From NCBI GenBank assembly GCA_018136815.1, contig CM030933.1:3812106-3876105 (forward strand): a stretch of 64,000 nt of DNA, given 5' to 3'. The position numbers and the translations under genes are program-made. Below, in pieces: positions 43,425 through 53,240 of the stretch (positions are counted from its first letter, which is position 1; each line of letters opens with the position of its first letter). This DNA comes from Isochrysis galbana. Lineage: Eukaryota; Haptophyta; Isochrysidales; Isochrysidaceae. The notes beneath the pieces were generated by a model. The model did no database searches and was not told where the DNA came from. It worked only from the letters and a program-made list of their open reading frames with translations.

Positions 43425-44987
43425 ATGGCGCTCGGGCTGCGGACGCACGTCTGCTTCGCGTGGCTGGGATTCTCGGCTTCGTGGACGCCGACGGATGTGG
43501 GTTGGAACAATATGGGCGTCTTCATGCGCTGCCTCTCTGGTGGGCTCATGCTGGCCGACTACAGTGCGATTGCCGGCCAGATCTCTGCTGCGCTCACACT
43601 GCTGGTCTTCAGCCTTGTACACGTGGTGCGGGGCCCGCCCGTCTATGAGTCGAATGTGACGATCGTATGGGCGCTGTTGCTGCTAGGGGTGGCGGCCGTC
43701 TTGTGCATTGCCGCGCTGTGGCGCACTGAGATCGACAATGTTGCTGTTATGGTGATCGGTTACATGTTTGTAGCGAATGCCCTGGGGACTTTGTCATGGA
43801 TTGCGACAGTGCCCTTTCTCGCCTCAAGCTTCGACGGCTCGGTTGTTTCATCGTTCTACGCTGGCTCTGGACTCGGTTCACTCTCTGGTGGACTATTGGG
43901 ATTATTGCAGCATGCTGTTCCGGAGGTTGGGCCGCGTGTGGTCTTCAACTTGACAGCATTGTTCATGGCACCAGGGTTGCTCATTTGGAAGAATATCTTA
44001 TCCCGTGGCCTAGGAGCTAAGGCGGATGTCCAAGCGCAAGATCCCGAGAATCCCACATTGCGCCCGGACAAGGCAAGTGTGGAAGCACGGCGAGGACGGA
44101 ATCGAGGCATGGAGGAGGGAGGCATTGATCTTGGGGAACAAAGTGGACAGCTTCCATCTTGCACCGCAATGCCTCCAACAGGTAATCTGAAATTCTCTGG
44201 GAGTGAAGTCCCCTCCAATGCAATGGTGGACTCATCAGACGTGATGTGCTTAGCAAGTCCTGTGGGCGGATCCGACATCGGAGCGTCCGCGGCAATGCCT
44301 CGCTCAGAGGGCCGCGTGACATTGTTGTCTGCTCAATCCCGCCGTTCTATCCACTTTAGCCGTCATGTGATTCGACGTTCACTGATCCTGTATGCGATTG
44401 CTTTACCGATGAACATGACGACGTGGGGCTTCAGTCCCAATATTTTGCCTTTTGCGGCAGCTCATGCCGGCTGCTCATGTGATCCGGCGCACCCTGATGC
44501 CAAGCGGGCCTATAACCTATCGCTCTCACTGTCTTTCCTTGCTATGCCAGTTGCGGCCTTCCTCTCGCTTGCATTTCCGGCATACCGGCTCCGACATCTA
44601 AGCTTGATGACTACGCTACATGCGATGGCGTTTTTTCTAGAATTGAGCGCAGCCGTCGCTGTGCCGTTCGCGACATGCCAGCCTAGCTCCGTGCTTCTGC
44701 TAACCTTTTCCGTCGTTGCCATGCGGGGAATCGACACTTACGTAACAGCGATGCTCTTTCGCATTGCTGCGCATCGTTTCGAGTCGATGCCTGAGCTGCA
44801 GCAGTTTGCTACTTCTGCCTTCGGTGTACTGCTCACTCTGGGCACGTTTGTGTCGACGCTCATTGCCTTCATCCTTGTCGAGCATGGCACAATTGGATGC
44901 CGATTGCTCCGAGTTGATGAGATGCTAGAGCCACCATCCTCGCCTGAAGCAAGCACACTCGCCCCGGCCTCAAGTGAGTGCACTTGA
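43425..44987 (+). CDS. Riboflavin-transporter-like (SLC52/RFT) multi-pass membrane protein
   Basis: A single-exon frame of 520 residues from ATG 43425. It has about ten to eleven hydrophobic helices, with a long hydrophilic loop at ~200-305. The segment SWIATVPFLASSFDGSVVSS followed by FYAGSGLGSLSGGLLGLLQ strongly resembles the SLC52 signature (TFLPF......FF.GEGLSGL.P...A..QG). The second half has WGFSPNILPFAAAHAGCSCD and NLSLSLSFLAMPVAAFLSL, matching the NG.LP......CLPYG...Y.L...L....NP position. SLC52 proteins import riboflavin; substrate identity here is inference. Transposase-like relics lie on both sides. Confidence 0.72.
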   Translation: MALGLRTHVCFAWLGFSASWTPTDVGWNNMGVFMRCLSGGLMLADYSAIAGQISAALTLLVFSLVHVVRGPPVYESNVTIVWALLLLGVAAVLCIAALWRTEIDNVAVMVIGYMFVANALGTLSWIATVPFLASSFDGSVVSSFYAGSGLGSLSGGLLGLLQHAVPEVGPRVVFNLTALFMAPGLLIWKNILSRGLGAKADVQAQDPENPTLRPDKASVEARRGRNRGMEEGGIDLGEQSGQLPSCTAMPPTGNLKFSGSEVPSNAMVDSSDVMCLASPVGGSDIGASAAMPRSEGRVTLLSAQSRRSIHFSRHVIRRSLILYAIALPMNMTTWGFSPNILPFAAAHAGCSCDPAHPDAKRAYNLSLSLSFLAMPVAAFLSLAFPAYRLRHLSLMTTLHAMAFFLELSAAVAVPFATCQPSSVLLLTFSVVAMRGIDTYVTAMLFRIAAHRFESMPELQQFATSAFGVLLTLGTFVSTLIAFILVEHGTIGCRLLRVDEMLEPPSSPEASTLAPASSECT

Positions 44988-45689
44988 CCTCACTATGCGA
45001 GCTTCGCCCAGCCAAATATAATAACGTATGCAATAATCCGCTTTCAGATTCGAATTATCAGCCTTTGCAATGGCGAACTATCGTTGAATTGATAGGGTTA
45101 TGGAGAACGCCACGTTCCCCTCCTCTCTAGCCCCAGCCCACCACGCTGCGCCGGCCGAGCTCACATGATGGCTGACGCCGCGCAACCGCAGCGCCCTGCA
45201 CGCAGGGACCACGACCGTTCAGGTGGCCGCGCGCTACCGCACGCCACGCGCACAGCGCAGCAGGCAGCCCACTATCAACATCCACACAACACAACACTCA
45301 CTCGTCACAGAAGCACAGCCACCACACCCAAGAGCCAAGAGCACGAAAAAAAATTCTTAATAGTCTCACCACACACGCGGCTTTGCAGACCTTGCTCGCA
45401 GCCACGCCCGCGTCCCTTGCCACTCCTTCCACCTGCCTTGCGGCTCCTCCCCTTGTGCGCTACGTAGGGGCTCGGTTAACGGGATTTCTGGGTGGCAGGC
45501 GGTGTGTCCCGGTCCCTGGTCCCTGGCGGTCTAATCCGCCTTCCTCCCTCCTGTGCCGCCGGGCGACCGGTTCTCAGTGCGTCTGTTGTCGTGTAGATCT
45601 TTGTTGTCGGAACCCGTTTGCCTTCGGCTCATTCGAGTCGGGCGTGCTAGGGTGGGGTGTCGCCGGCGAATGGTTTGCCGGCGCAGCCT
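44988..45689. repeat. Retroelement 3' tails
   Basis: 45345-45390 (AAAAAAAATTCTTAATAGTC ... ACACGCGG) is the reverse of the family A 3' end. 45400-45520 is the stem-loop tail (CCCCTTGTGCGCTACGTAGGGG) in reverse. No gene is recognised. Confidence 0.5.
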
Positions 45690-45831
45690 TCCGCCTTCAA
45701 GACGTCTTCGAGCTTCGAGCGCGGCTGTGCGCTGCGCGGTTTCTGGCGCGGAGATCGCGGGCCTGGATAGTATAGTGCCCAAGGGCCGGCTTAGGCTTCC
45801 TTTGGGGCTTAGGGAGGGCTCTGGGAGCCAT
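45690..45831 (-). pseudogene. Degenerate copy of the 43189 transposase-like N-terminus
   Basis: ATG 45831: MAPRALPKPQRKPKPALGHY TIQARD, compared with MAPRK...APGHYTVQARD at 43189. After about 30 residues the frame diverges into Arg-rich nonsense. Upstream sequences also match: GCGAAGCGGGC ... GCAAGCCTCTAGA at 43215-43255 against 45855-45900. Confidence 0.5.
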
Positions 45832-46038
45832 AGGAGGGGGGGGGGGGGGCACTCTGTGAAGCGGGCCGCTCTGCGAAGTGCAAGCCTCTAGAGCTCTAGG
45901 CTCTAGAGCTCTAAAGTAGAAAAGTACGTGTAGAGAAGCTCTAGATATGTAGATGTAAAGTAGAGAGTAGACCTACTCTACTAAGTACAGCTGGAAGCAG
46001 CGCGCCGCCAGCACCTGGCCAGCTAGGAGACGACACCC

Positions 46039-46539
46039 ATGTTCCGGTCGACGCTAGCCTCTCATGCTCTACGAGTGGACAGTGCTTGTGCGTTGCGCAA
46101 TAACTTGTTCAGCCTTTCCGCCGCACGCCGTGTGCCTCCGATGCCGCTGGTCACATGTCAGGTGCGTGGATGCACGGATGCTGTACATCCACCATCGTCA
46201 GCAGAGCCTAGGCGCAACCTCTACGAGTTAGCGTCGGGCCTGCCAAACTACGGGCTGGGTGCCAAGGTCTATCGATCCAGCTGGGCATCCAAGGGCTATG
46301 CGCCATCAGATTATCACTGGATCGTCACAAAGATCATGTTGAAGGATAAGGGGTTGGAGAAGCAGCTCAAGAGGGGCGCAGCTTGGGGAATCCTGCGATG
46401 GAAGGGTATTCTGGAGGAGAAACCGAGGCGTATCCCTACTGGGCTCAAAAAAGAGTGGTGCCATCTGTTTGAGCCGTACGCGGATTTACTGCGCCGTCGC
46501 GATCCCATGAAGCATCTGCAAGAGGAGCGCAGCACGTGA
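46039..46539 (+). CDS. MRPS34: Mitochondrial small-subunit ribosomal protein mS34
   Basis: 166 residues from ATG 46039. Residues 1-35 are basic and hydroxylated, without acidic residues apart from one Asp, like a mitochondrial presequence. Then LPNYGLGAKVYRSSWASKGY and DYHWIVTKIMLKDKGLEKQL, then GAAWGILRWKG. This fits the mS34 pattern: (L)..FG.G..V.R..W, then YW.ITRV..D and G.AWG.LTW.G. mS34 is a non-bacterial component of the mitoribosomal small subunit. Single exon; length is normal for compact members of the family. Confidence 0.75.
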   Translation: MFRSTLASHALRVDSACALRNNLFSLSAARRVPPMPLVTCQVRGCTDAVHPPSSAEPRRNLYELASGLPNYGLGAKVYRSSWASKGYAPSDYHWIVTKIMLKDKGLEKQLKRGAAWGILRWKGILEEKPRRIPTGLKKEWCHLFEPYADLLRRRDPMKHLQEERST

Positions 46540-48229
46540 TCACGAGCGGCATGTGATGCTTTCAGTCATATATGCTAACGCTTTCATTTTGAGTGTGTAA
46601 GGTCGTCCAGGCAATGTGCAGGGATAGCTAAGAACTTGAGGCGTGTGAAGTCGCATACGGCATTTCTTTTCTTTGGTGACAGATGAGGCTCCGGGTGGAA
46701 GGGATTGTGGCCGTGGTCGTGGCCGCACTCCGCACTGTGTTTGTGTTGGTTGTGCAAACCGTGCGAGATGCGCGAGCTAGAGTTAGTATGATCTCATTAT
46801 GGTCATACTTCTTGGTTTTGGGATAAAAAACATCTGAAGATTCTGGGCTACTCGCCTACTAGTCCTAGGTTACCCTGTCACTGCCATGTCGCCGCCCTTA
46901 CATCCCCTCCCTGCACCTCCCTTCCCCCCCTACTTCTTTCCTTTTTCCTCGGTTTCCAGGGTCCGGCTCTGGTGCACTACCAAGAGCCTGGGTTGGAGTG
47001 CGGGTTTGGGGCAGCTCGGCCTCGTGGCGACAGCACTCGGCCTTGCCGAGAAACTCGCTTGAGGTCGGAGCACACCTCTCTCCCCGAGCAAGCCTCACGC
47101 GAAAACGACAGCGCGACAAGCGAAAGACAACTCACCAACGACGAGACGACAGCGTCCGCAAGACAGTTCCAACGGGCCACCCGGAGGCACAGGAGGAAGG
47201 CGAGAACAGACCACCGGGGGCCGGTGCACCCCGCCCAACCCCGCCCCCCCGCAACCTGGGCCCCTAAGTAGAGCACGAGGGGAGTCGCCGCAAGGCGGGA
47301 AGTGAGGGAGAGGAAGGGAAATGGAAATGGGCGTGGCTACAGTAGTTAACCCCATGACCACGCGCGAGGCGAGAATTTTAAAAGGTTTTCTTATATAATG
47401 GGAGCCGGGGGTCTGCGAGGGGGAGATTCGATGGGGTGCACATGCGTATGTGTCTATCCCAACGACAGCTCAAAGTCCGGATACCAAGATACCAAAGCCA
47501 AGCACGTGTCGGCAGCCGGTAGCCGGTAGCTGCGTGCGATGCCGCGATATATATGCTTGCTGGAGGAAGATGAAGATGAGACGGGCAAGAAGTGATATAA
47601 TACAAAAGGGTAAATAAGTACTAAGTAGAAATGAAGAGGCTGCGAGTGTGGGGTGGAGAAGAGAATACGGCGGGGGGCGCTCTCGGCTCCTAGGCGAGCG
47701 ACTCGCGGCACACGTGAAAATTAAGTCGGGGGAATCCCCTTGGCACGAATTACGAATTCATTTCGCGGGGCCCGATGTCCCACAGCCACCCCTAAAGGCC
47801 ACGAGGTGGTGGCATGCGGCACGCACTCCATGGTCCATACATAGCTCTAACTATAGCACAATACAGTTTGGGGTTGCCTAGGATAGCATAGCGCATAGCA
47901 CTAGCACTAGCATTTGTTATTGTTTCGTACCTTTGAGCTGAATCTCCGGCAAACATCCTCGGAGAGCAAAAGCAAAAAGTAAGGCAGCAACAACTGCATA
48001 CAGGCCCATGGTGCGCATGAACGAAAAGAAAGATGTGCCTACCGCTATCTCTTTGTTGGTGAGTCACTGTGTGCGTCTGTAAGTGCGTAAGTATGTGAGG
48101 TAAACTTGCAGGGAAAAGGAGTGGAAAGTTTCACATTTCTTGATACTCGTGAGACCCGCATGGGGCGTCGTCAATATCGATGCACACGAGGTGCATAGCC
48201 GCATGTTGCGCGTCACATCTCTCTCAACC
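46540..48229. repeat. Spacer with family D 3' part and other retroelement tails
   Basis: 46822-47045 is, in reverse, the last ~220 bp of family D (AAAAAACATCTGAAGATTC, CTACTAGTCCTAGGTTACC, CTCGGTTTCCAGGGTCCGG). 47210-47400 carries the stem-loop tail (GTAGAGCACGAGGGGAGTCG CCG...). 47640-48229 has no recognised feature; the 3' UTR of the MutS2-like gene should lie at its right end. Confidence 0.5.
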
Positions 48230-50905
48230 TTATTCGATAGCGGAGACTGTGGCCCACAGTGCTAGGTCTTCTCGTGGCATGTCGCAATCGGCACCGTACA
48301 TCGATACCGACACTGAAGCAGATCCCGGAGGAGCGTCCCGAGCGACTATACCGTCCTCGGTGAGTTGGCCGTCATCGCTCACAACCACTACCACAGTGTC
48401 CCCGGCTTTGAGCAGCGTATCTGCGAACACCGGCTTCAGGCCGAGCATCTCGAGAGCGCGCTCGCGTGCAGCGTCCGCGGAGCGGCGACTGATGGTCAAC
48501 GCGGCGACTGTGGCTCCCACAACCTCATACGCGCCGTCACCAAGGGATGTGCTACTGACGCCATCCCTGGCTCGTCGTTGCTTCTTCAAAATGGTCGCCA
48601 ATTGATTGTCTAGCCGCCGTTGTTGAGAAGCGAGCCAGCCGCTCGCTCGTGAGAGCTCTTGGGCAGCCGCGGCCGCGGCCGCCGCGGCGGCCGCCCGTTC
48701 TGCAACTGCCTTTGCGCGCAGTGCCTCAACCTCGCGTCTGGCTGCATCTGCCTCCTCGGCGGCATCGCGCAATGCACGTACATACTTTTGCATCTCGGCC
48801 AAGTGGCTAGCTTCCCCAATTGGCATGAGCTCCCTCGCGCGCGAAATGACGCCGGTTGGCATGCCACCCCTTGCGGCGGCGTCAAGGGCGTGCGAATCCC
48901 CAAGCACCCCAGACAATAGCTTGTACGTGGGTGCGCCCGTATCCATTTCACGCCCCATCGCGGCCACGCCCAAGCGAGGCTCGCATAGAGCAAATCGTTT
49001 GAGAAGGGGTGCGTGAGTGGTGGCCAGAACACGAGCGCCGCTCGCCAACAAATCTTCGATCACGGCCGCTGCGATTGCCGCTCCCTCGTCGCTATCAGTG
49101 CCCCTTCCTGGTTCATCAAGCAACACCAAACTGCGACTGCGAGCGGATTCCCTGTTCCTATGGCTGGGCTCTGCGCTGTCGTGCAAGCAGCTTACTGCGG
49201 CAGGCGTTGGTTGGATACTCTCGCCCCTTGTAGCGCTCTCTACTTCTCCTTGGTTGGACGCAAGCGACACACTCTCATTGCTCTGAGAATCGTAGCTCTT
49301 TGTCTCACCACGTTGCAGAGAGGCAACTTGGAGTGCATGTACACACGTGCGCACGTGCGCTGCATAGCTCGAAAGGCCATCTGCGATCGATTGGGAGTCG
49401 CCAAGGTCGGATATAATGTTCTCGAAGAAGTCGACACGCGCCTGTCGTCCCCGGGCGCACGGTATGGGAACCGCGAGACGTGCTAGCCATGCAGCGAGAC
49501 CAACAGTAGAAAGCACTACCGTTTTGCCTCCACCGTTGGGGCCGGTAAGCACAAGGCCTTGAACATACGCAAGGGGAGCCGCTAGAGGAGCGCGGCATCG
49601 TGAAGCAGTTCCACCGATTGGAGAAGCGTCACCGCCAGCGGTGATTTTGGACACATCGATGGATGAAGAGCCAACTGCAGGTCCTCTTGGGGACAAGCCG
49701 GAGCTCGCCGCGTCCACTAGCTCAAGCTGGGCCAACGTGGGATCGACAAAATCAAATCCAAAAGTAACATCGTTGGGAGTTACAAACTCCGCCCCCGAAT
49801 GCTCGATACAAAGTATCGGATGGCGAGCTCCAAGGAGCATCACTGCGCCCTCTTCGCCAACCACCGGAACAACTCCCCCCCACGATTCCCCAAGACGTGC
49901 TCGTGCGAGAACGGCATCGATCTCCGCAGCGGCTAAGACTCCCGAGATTATCTCTGGTGCGTGCGCGACCGTAAGGTGCGCTAGAGCGGTGAGGTACCGC
50001 CGCTCGGCGCTTGCGACAGCCAACGCGGCGGCCTGCGCCTCAGCCGAGAGGGCGCGGAGCTCATGCGGCACGACAAATGCGGTAGCGCCGGAGCGAGACA
50101 CAGATACAAGCTCGCCCCGAGCTTTAGCCTCACCAACCTTGACCGGGACGACGAGCGTGCCTTCGCGCCTGATGGGCACTGGTGCGGCCCCACCCTTTCG
50201 TCCGGCTTTGGTTGCCTTGACTGCCTCCGTTCGGAGAAAGGCGGCATACGCATCCTCGAGGCGTCGTTGGGCCGCCGCCGCCGCCGCCCGCCGCTTACCC
50301 AGAAGTGGAAAGAAGGATGACGAGAGCAAAGGCTGGGGAGATCGGCCCCGCTCAGCTGAGGATGTGGACGATGGCGCCGGCCGCGTGCGCTCGTCCAGCT
50401 CAAATGCACCACACAGCTGCATCCTTAGTCGGGGTGGCGGTGCGGCGCAAGACGCCATTTTTGCCAGAGTCGGCGCAAGGGCGCGCGCATCCACGTCCTC
50501 TGACCAGGACGAAAGTTGCGCCAACGCATTGGTGGCGTACCCGATGTGCTGCAGCGCGGCCGCGTCGAGCCACTCGCCGCTCTGTGCGCCCTTGAGTAGC
50601 GGCACAATATCAAAGGGATGATCGAGTGGCGGTGGCTGCACCCCGGAGCACGCAATGCCCTCGACAACCGTCGCGTAGGCGGCGCGCGCAGCGCGGGCAC
50701 TAGGCGCCGGCTGGGCGTCGAGGCAGAGGTTGTGGCCGGGCTGCGTCACCGCGTACGAGGCAAGCCTCGCAAGCACACGCGGTACACCGAGGCTCATCGC
50801 CGAGCGCGCGGCCTCAGCGCTTGCGGCAGGTGCGCGCACGCCCCCGGCGCTGGTGACAAGACAGAGCAGCGCAAACAGCACACCCAGTGGCGGCGGCACG
50901 TGCAT
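48230..50905 (-). CDS. mutS2: MutS2-type ATPase, predicted plastid-targeted, no Smr domain seen
   Basis: From ATG 50905 the protein has 891 residues and starts MHVPPPLGVLFALLCLVTSA, a signal peptide followed by an Ala/Arg-rich transit-like segment. An in-frame ATG at 51016 (MPLISREPW) is the alternative. The core has the MutS lever region (REGTLVVPVKVG), Walker A GPNGGGKT (~455), the MutS2-type FFENIISDLGDSQSI, Walker B LVLLDEPGRGTD (~592) and ATTHAPLLKRFA. A ~60-residue Ser/Glu-rich insert precedes Walker B. A coiled-coil Ala/Glu/Arg segment follows, then a KOW-like beta tail ending LALWATVSAIE. The usual C-terminal Smr nuclease domain is absent from this frame. MutS2 proteins act in recombination control or ribosome rescue; a plastid role is inferred. 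Confidence 0.88.
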   Translation of the reverse strand: MHVPPPLGVLFALLCLVTSAGGVRAPAASAEAARSAMSLGVPRVLARLASYAVTQPGHNLCLDAQPAPSARAARAAYATVVEGIACSGVQPPPLDHPFDIVPLLKGAQSGEWLDAAALQHIGYATNALAQLSSWSEDVDARALAPTLAKMASCAAPPPRLRMQLCGAFELDERTRPAPSSTSSAERGRSPQPLLSSSFFPLLGKRRAAAAAAQRRLEDAYAAFLRTEAVKATKAGRKGGAAPVPIRREGTLVVPVKVGEAKARGELVSVSRSGATAFVVPHELRALSAEAQAAALAVASAERRYLTALAHLTVAHAPEIISGVLAAAEIDAVLARARLGESWGGVVPVVGEEGAVMLLGARHPILCIEHSGAEFVTPNDVTFGFDFVDPTLAQLELVDAASSGLSPRGPAVGSSSIDVSKITAGGDASPIGGTASRCRAPLAAPLAYVQGLVLTGPNGGGKTVVLSTVGLAAWLARLAVPIPCARGRQARVDFFENIISDLGDSQSIADGLSSYAAHVRTCVHALQVASLQRGETKSYDSQSNESVSLASNQGEVESATRGESIQPTPAAVSCLHDSAEPSHRNRESARSRSLVLLDEPGRGTDSDEGAAIAAAVIEDLLASGARVLATTHAPLLKRFALCEPRLGVAAMGREMDTGAPTYKLLSGVLGDSHALDAAARGGMPTGVISRARELMPIGEASHLAEMQKYVRALRDAAEEADAARREVEALRAKAVAERAAAAAAAAAAAQELSRASGWLASQQRRLDNQLATILKKQRRARDGVSSTSLGDGAYEVVGATVAALTISRRSADAARERALEMLGLKPVFADTLLKAGDTVVVVVSDDGQLTEDGIVARDAPPGSASVSVSMYGADCDMPREDLALWATVSAIE

Positions 50906-51032
50906 GTGCGCGCCACGAAGGCCGGCGCACGCCCCGCAGGCCTGGCCGCCCAGGCGTGGCGTCCGAGGCGCAGGCGGCGGCAGTGCCGTCCACGGCTCGC
51001 GAGAGATCAGCGGCATAAAGAGACCGGGTGGC

Positions 51033-51180
51033 GTCAGAGTTTTTTTGTTGTGCGAGTATAACCTTAGTGCTGTGGTCCGTAGCTCCAGGTGTCGTTCCGT
51101 CAATAGTGGGACATCAGTAGAATTGAGCGATCAAATGTCCACAGTTGTATTGTAGTTGTTTAACATTAGATCTTGTTAAA
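51033..51180 (+). promoter_or_regulatory. Conserved upstream block copy 2 plus a TTCCGTCAA tail
   Basis: 51033-51090 read toward the MutS2-like gene: GCACTAAGGTTATACTCG then CACAACAAAAAAACTCTGAC, ending 17 bp before the upper ATG (51016) and ~128 bp before the preferred one. Directly outside it, 51091-51180 carries GTTCCGTCAATAGTGGGACA ... CAAATGTCCACAG, also seen at 23025. Confidence 0.45.
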
Positions 51181-51566
51181 ATTATAAGAGAGAGAGGCCG
51201 TCAAAGCTTCTTCGCTAATCACATCGGTGCACGCCGTGCATGGGCACGGCGCGATGTGCATCGGTCCCCCCGCGGATACGCCGTGCGCGCGCATGTCAAC
51301 CCGTTCCATGTGTGTAGCCCCTGCGGCCCACAACTACGTAAACTGGCCATATAAGAGATGTTTCGTTACACAGCGCCTGTGATGACTTGCAATCACATGT
51401 GCACGCCGTGCGTGGGCACGGCGCGATGTGCACCGGCGCACCCCCGCGGGGGCGCCGTGCGTGCGCATAGCAACTTCCAGGAAGGTGCACGCCGTGCGTT
51501 CACTCTTTTCGCGGGGGAACTCTGGGCGCGGAGGACGGGCGGAACAAAGTGTGATTGCCACTCATC

Positions 51567-52421
51567 ATGCAGCATAACAACTTTTTCTGCACGCCGTTCC
51601 TTCTTGGCGAAAAGTGCGGAAGGACCTGCCCTTCCTCCTGCCCCCTTCCTCCTGCCCCCTTCCTCCTGCCCCCTTCCTCCTGCCCCCTTCCTCCTGCCCT
51701 TCCTCCTGCCCTGCCCTTCCTGCTCTTCCTCCTGCCCTGCCCTTCCTGCCCTTCCTCGTGCCCCTTCCTCACCTATTGCTCGTCCATCGAAATGCTCATG
51801 CACACACCGGTCACCACGAGCGCTGCATCGCCAGGCGCTCACTCCAACCAGTTTCAACTCGAAGAGCGCTCCCAGACTTCCACCAAGCGCAAATGCACCC
51901 AGGAGGGAACCGACTCCAGTGTCGAGCCCGCGGTCAAGCGAACTCTCACGCCGTACACCCAGAGTGCACACATCGTCGCTCTCGACGTTCTGATCAAGAG
52001 CGCCATCCTACTCGACGACCCTGACCATGACATGGAACTGGTGTTCGAGGCCAAAAAGCAGGAATTGCTCCAACGTTTCCCCATGGCTCACCCCAGGGTA
52101 CAGCGGTTCCTTTCGCTCATCCAGAAAGCACCCCCCCACCCTTGTCCAATCTTCAACCAACTTCAATTCATCGTCGCAGCAGTCGAATGCCAGCCAGATG
52201 TGCGCTTCCACTCAAGTAGCCTCCCGCTGCTCATGGAAGCTATTCTGATGGTCATGCTTTCCAATCTACTCGGCAACTGCCCCCCATCGTCTCGCTTGCG
52301 CCCCATGTGGCATTGGACTGGGCAATCTTCGAAAGTGAACATTTTGAGCGTCGGCCTTCTTGAACAGGAGAGCATTGCAAGCCTCTTCCGACAGCTGGGC
52401 GTAGACCTCGTCGAAGGGTGA
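51567..52421 (+). CDS. Unknown ORF inside the inverted-repeat element
   Basis: The frame is open from ATG 51567; ATG 51792 (MLMHTPVTTSAASPGAHSNQ, 209 residues) is an alternative that avoids the CCTTCCTCCTGCC tandem array, which otherwise encodes PPAPFLLPPSS repeats. The downstream part is non-repetitive: a basic STKRKCTQEG ... VKR stretch (possible nuclear signal), then a helical domain HIVALDVLIKSAILLDDPDH, ELVFEAKKQELLQRFPMAHP and LFRQLGVDLVEG at the end. No family is recognised. Its position between the inverted arms suggests either an element-encoded protein or a captured host gene. Confidence 0.45.
   Translation: MQHNNFFCTPFLLGEKCGRTCPSSCPLPPAPFLLPPSSCPLPPALPPALPFLLFLLPCPSCPSSCPFLTYCSSIEMLMHTPVTTSAASPGAHSNQFQLEERSQTSTKRKCTQEGTDSSVEPAVKRTLTPYTQSAHIVALDVLIKSAILLDDPDHDMELVFEAKKQELLQRFPMAHPRVQRFLSLIQKAPPHPCPIFNQLQFIVAAVECQPDVRFHSSSLPLLMEAILMVMLSNLLGNCPPSSRLRPMWHWTGQSSKVNILSVGLLEQESIASLFRQLGVDLVEG
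51630..51775. repeat. CCTTCCTCCTGCC tandem array
   Basis: About ten units of a 13-14 bp pyrimidine motif, slightly degenerate toward the right end. Confidence 0.85.
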
Positions 52422-52880
52422 GGGACTGAAGTGCGCGGCGCGCGCAAAGGTAACATAGAGACGTACTTCTCGTTCGCCTTTCGCAAGCAAGCTGGACGTA
52501 GCAGGAAGAGGAACGAGTCGTGCGAGCAGCGCTTGCGCTCGGCGTCCAGTCGACAGGTGGCGGTGTCGAGCGAGTCGAACGAAACCAGCGAGCAGGAGCA
52601 CGAGACGAGAGAACGGAGGACCGTACCGATGCGCGCCGAGTCGTCACCATCGTGAGGAAGACGAGGGCGAGGAGAGAGCTGGAGGGTGAGCGAGGAGGGA
52701 GGAGGGAGGCAGGCAGTAGGAGCCGTCTCTCTCTGGTAGGTCGATGAGAGGGGGAGGAGGGGGACCCGGGGGAGGGGGCCCCGGGGGAGCGGAGAGACCC
52801 CAAGACCTATCGATTGTTTACGTTAGTGTTTTCGCAATATACGGTAATATTTTCCCCGGTCCCAGGGGTGCCCCCGCGGT
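52422..52880. other. Inner right flank of the inverted-repeat element
   Basis: GC-rich, purine-biased toward 52680-52790 (GAGGAGGGAG words). Minus-strand frames here are compositional. Nothing is recognised. Confidence 0.4.
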
Positions 52881-53240
52881 TCCCGACCGCCTCTGCGTCC
52901 AGAGTCCCCCCGCGGAAAGAGTGAACGCACGGCGTGCACCTTCCTGGAAGTTGCTATGCGCACGCACGGCGCCCCGCGGGGGGGGGAGCCGATGTGCATA
53001 CGCACGGCGTGCACAATGATTGCAAGCAATCACACGTGCTGCGCAAACGAAACGTCTCGTATATGGCTACTTTACGTTAATGTGGGCCTTAGGGAAAAAA
53101 GTTTCTATGCGCACGCACGGCGCCCTCGCGAGGGGGAAGTCGATGCGCATACGCACGGCGTGCTCAATGATTGCAAGTAATCACATGTGATGCGTAAACG
53201 AAACATCTCGTATACGGCGACTTTATGTTAAAAAAAGTTT

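Larger units (their letters stand above)
51205..53240. mobile_element. Inverted-repeat element with two-unit arms around an unknown ORF
   Basis: Left arm 51205-51545 and right arm ~52880-53240 are inverted copies. Each arm holds two ~160-180 bp units with GTGCACGCCGTGCGT, CCCCGCGGGGGCGCCGTGCG, and a TGCAATCA(C)ATGTG...ACGAAAC or GTTTCGT word. The inner units match best (GCATAGCAACTTCCAGGAAG, then GTGCACGCCGTGCGTTCACT). The arms enclose about 1.3 kb with one ORF. The layout resembles foldback-like or Mutator-like elements with compound terminal repeats. No transposase motif or target duplication was found. Fragments of the arm occur at 23110-23170 and 60000-60070. Confidence 0.6.

Noticed and set aside
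48659-50621. 326-residue plus-strand frame antisense to the MutS2-like gene
   Set aside because: The minus strand carries the recognisable ATPase motifs through the same region; the plus frame has none and is a GC-rich shadow.
50906-51103. MutS2-like start at 51103
   Set aside because: The codon is TTG and the frame there runs through the conserved upstream block and a repeat tail; ATG 51016 or 50905 are the credible starts.
51555-51790. Pro/Leu/Ser-rich N-terminus of the inverted-repeat-element ORF as a real domain
   Set aside because: It is the translation of a 13-14 bp pyrimidine array; the downstream ATG at 51792 gives a more plausible protein.
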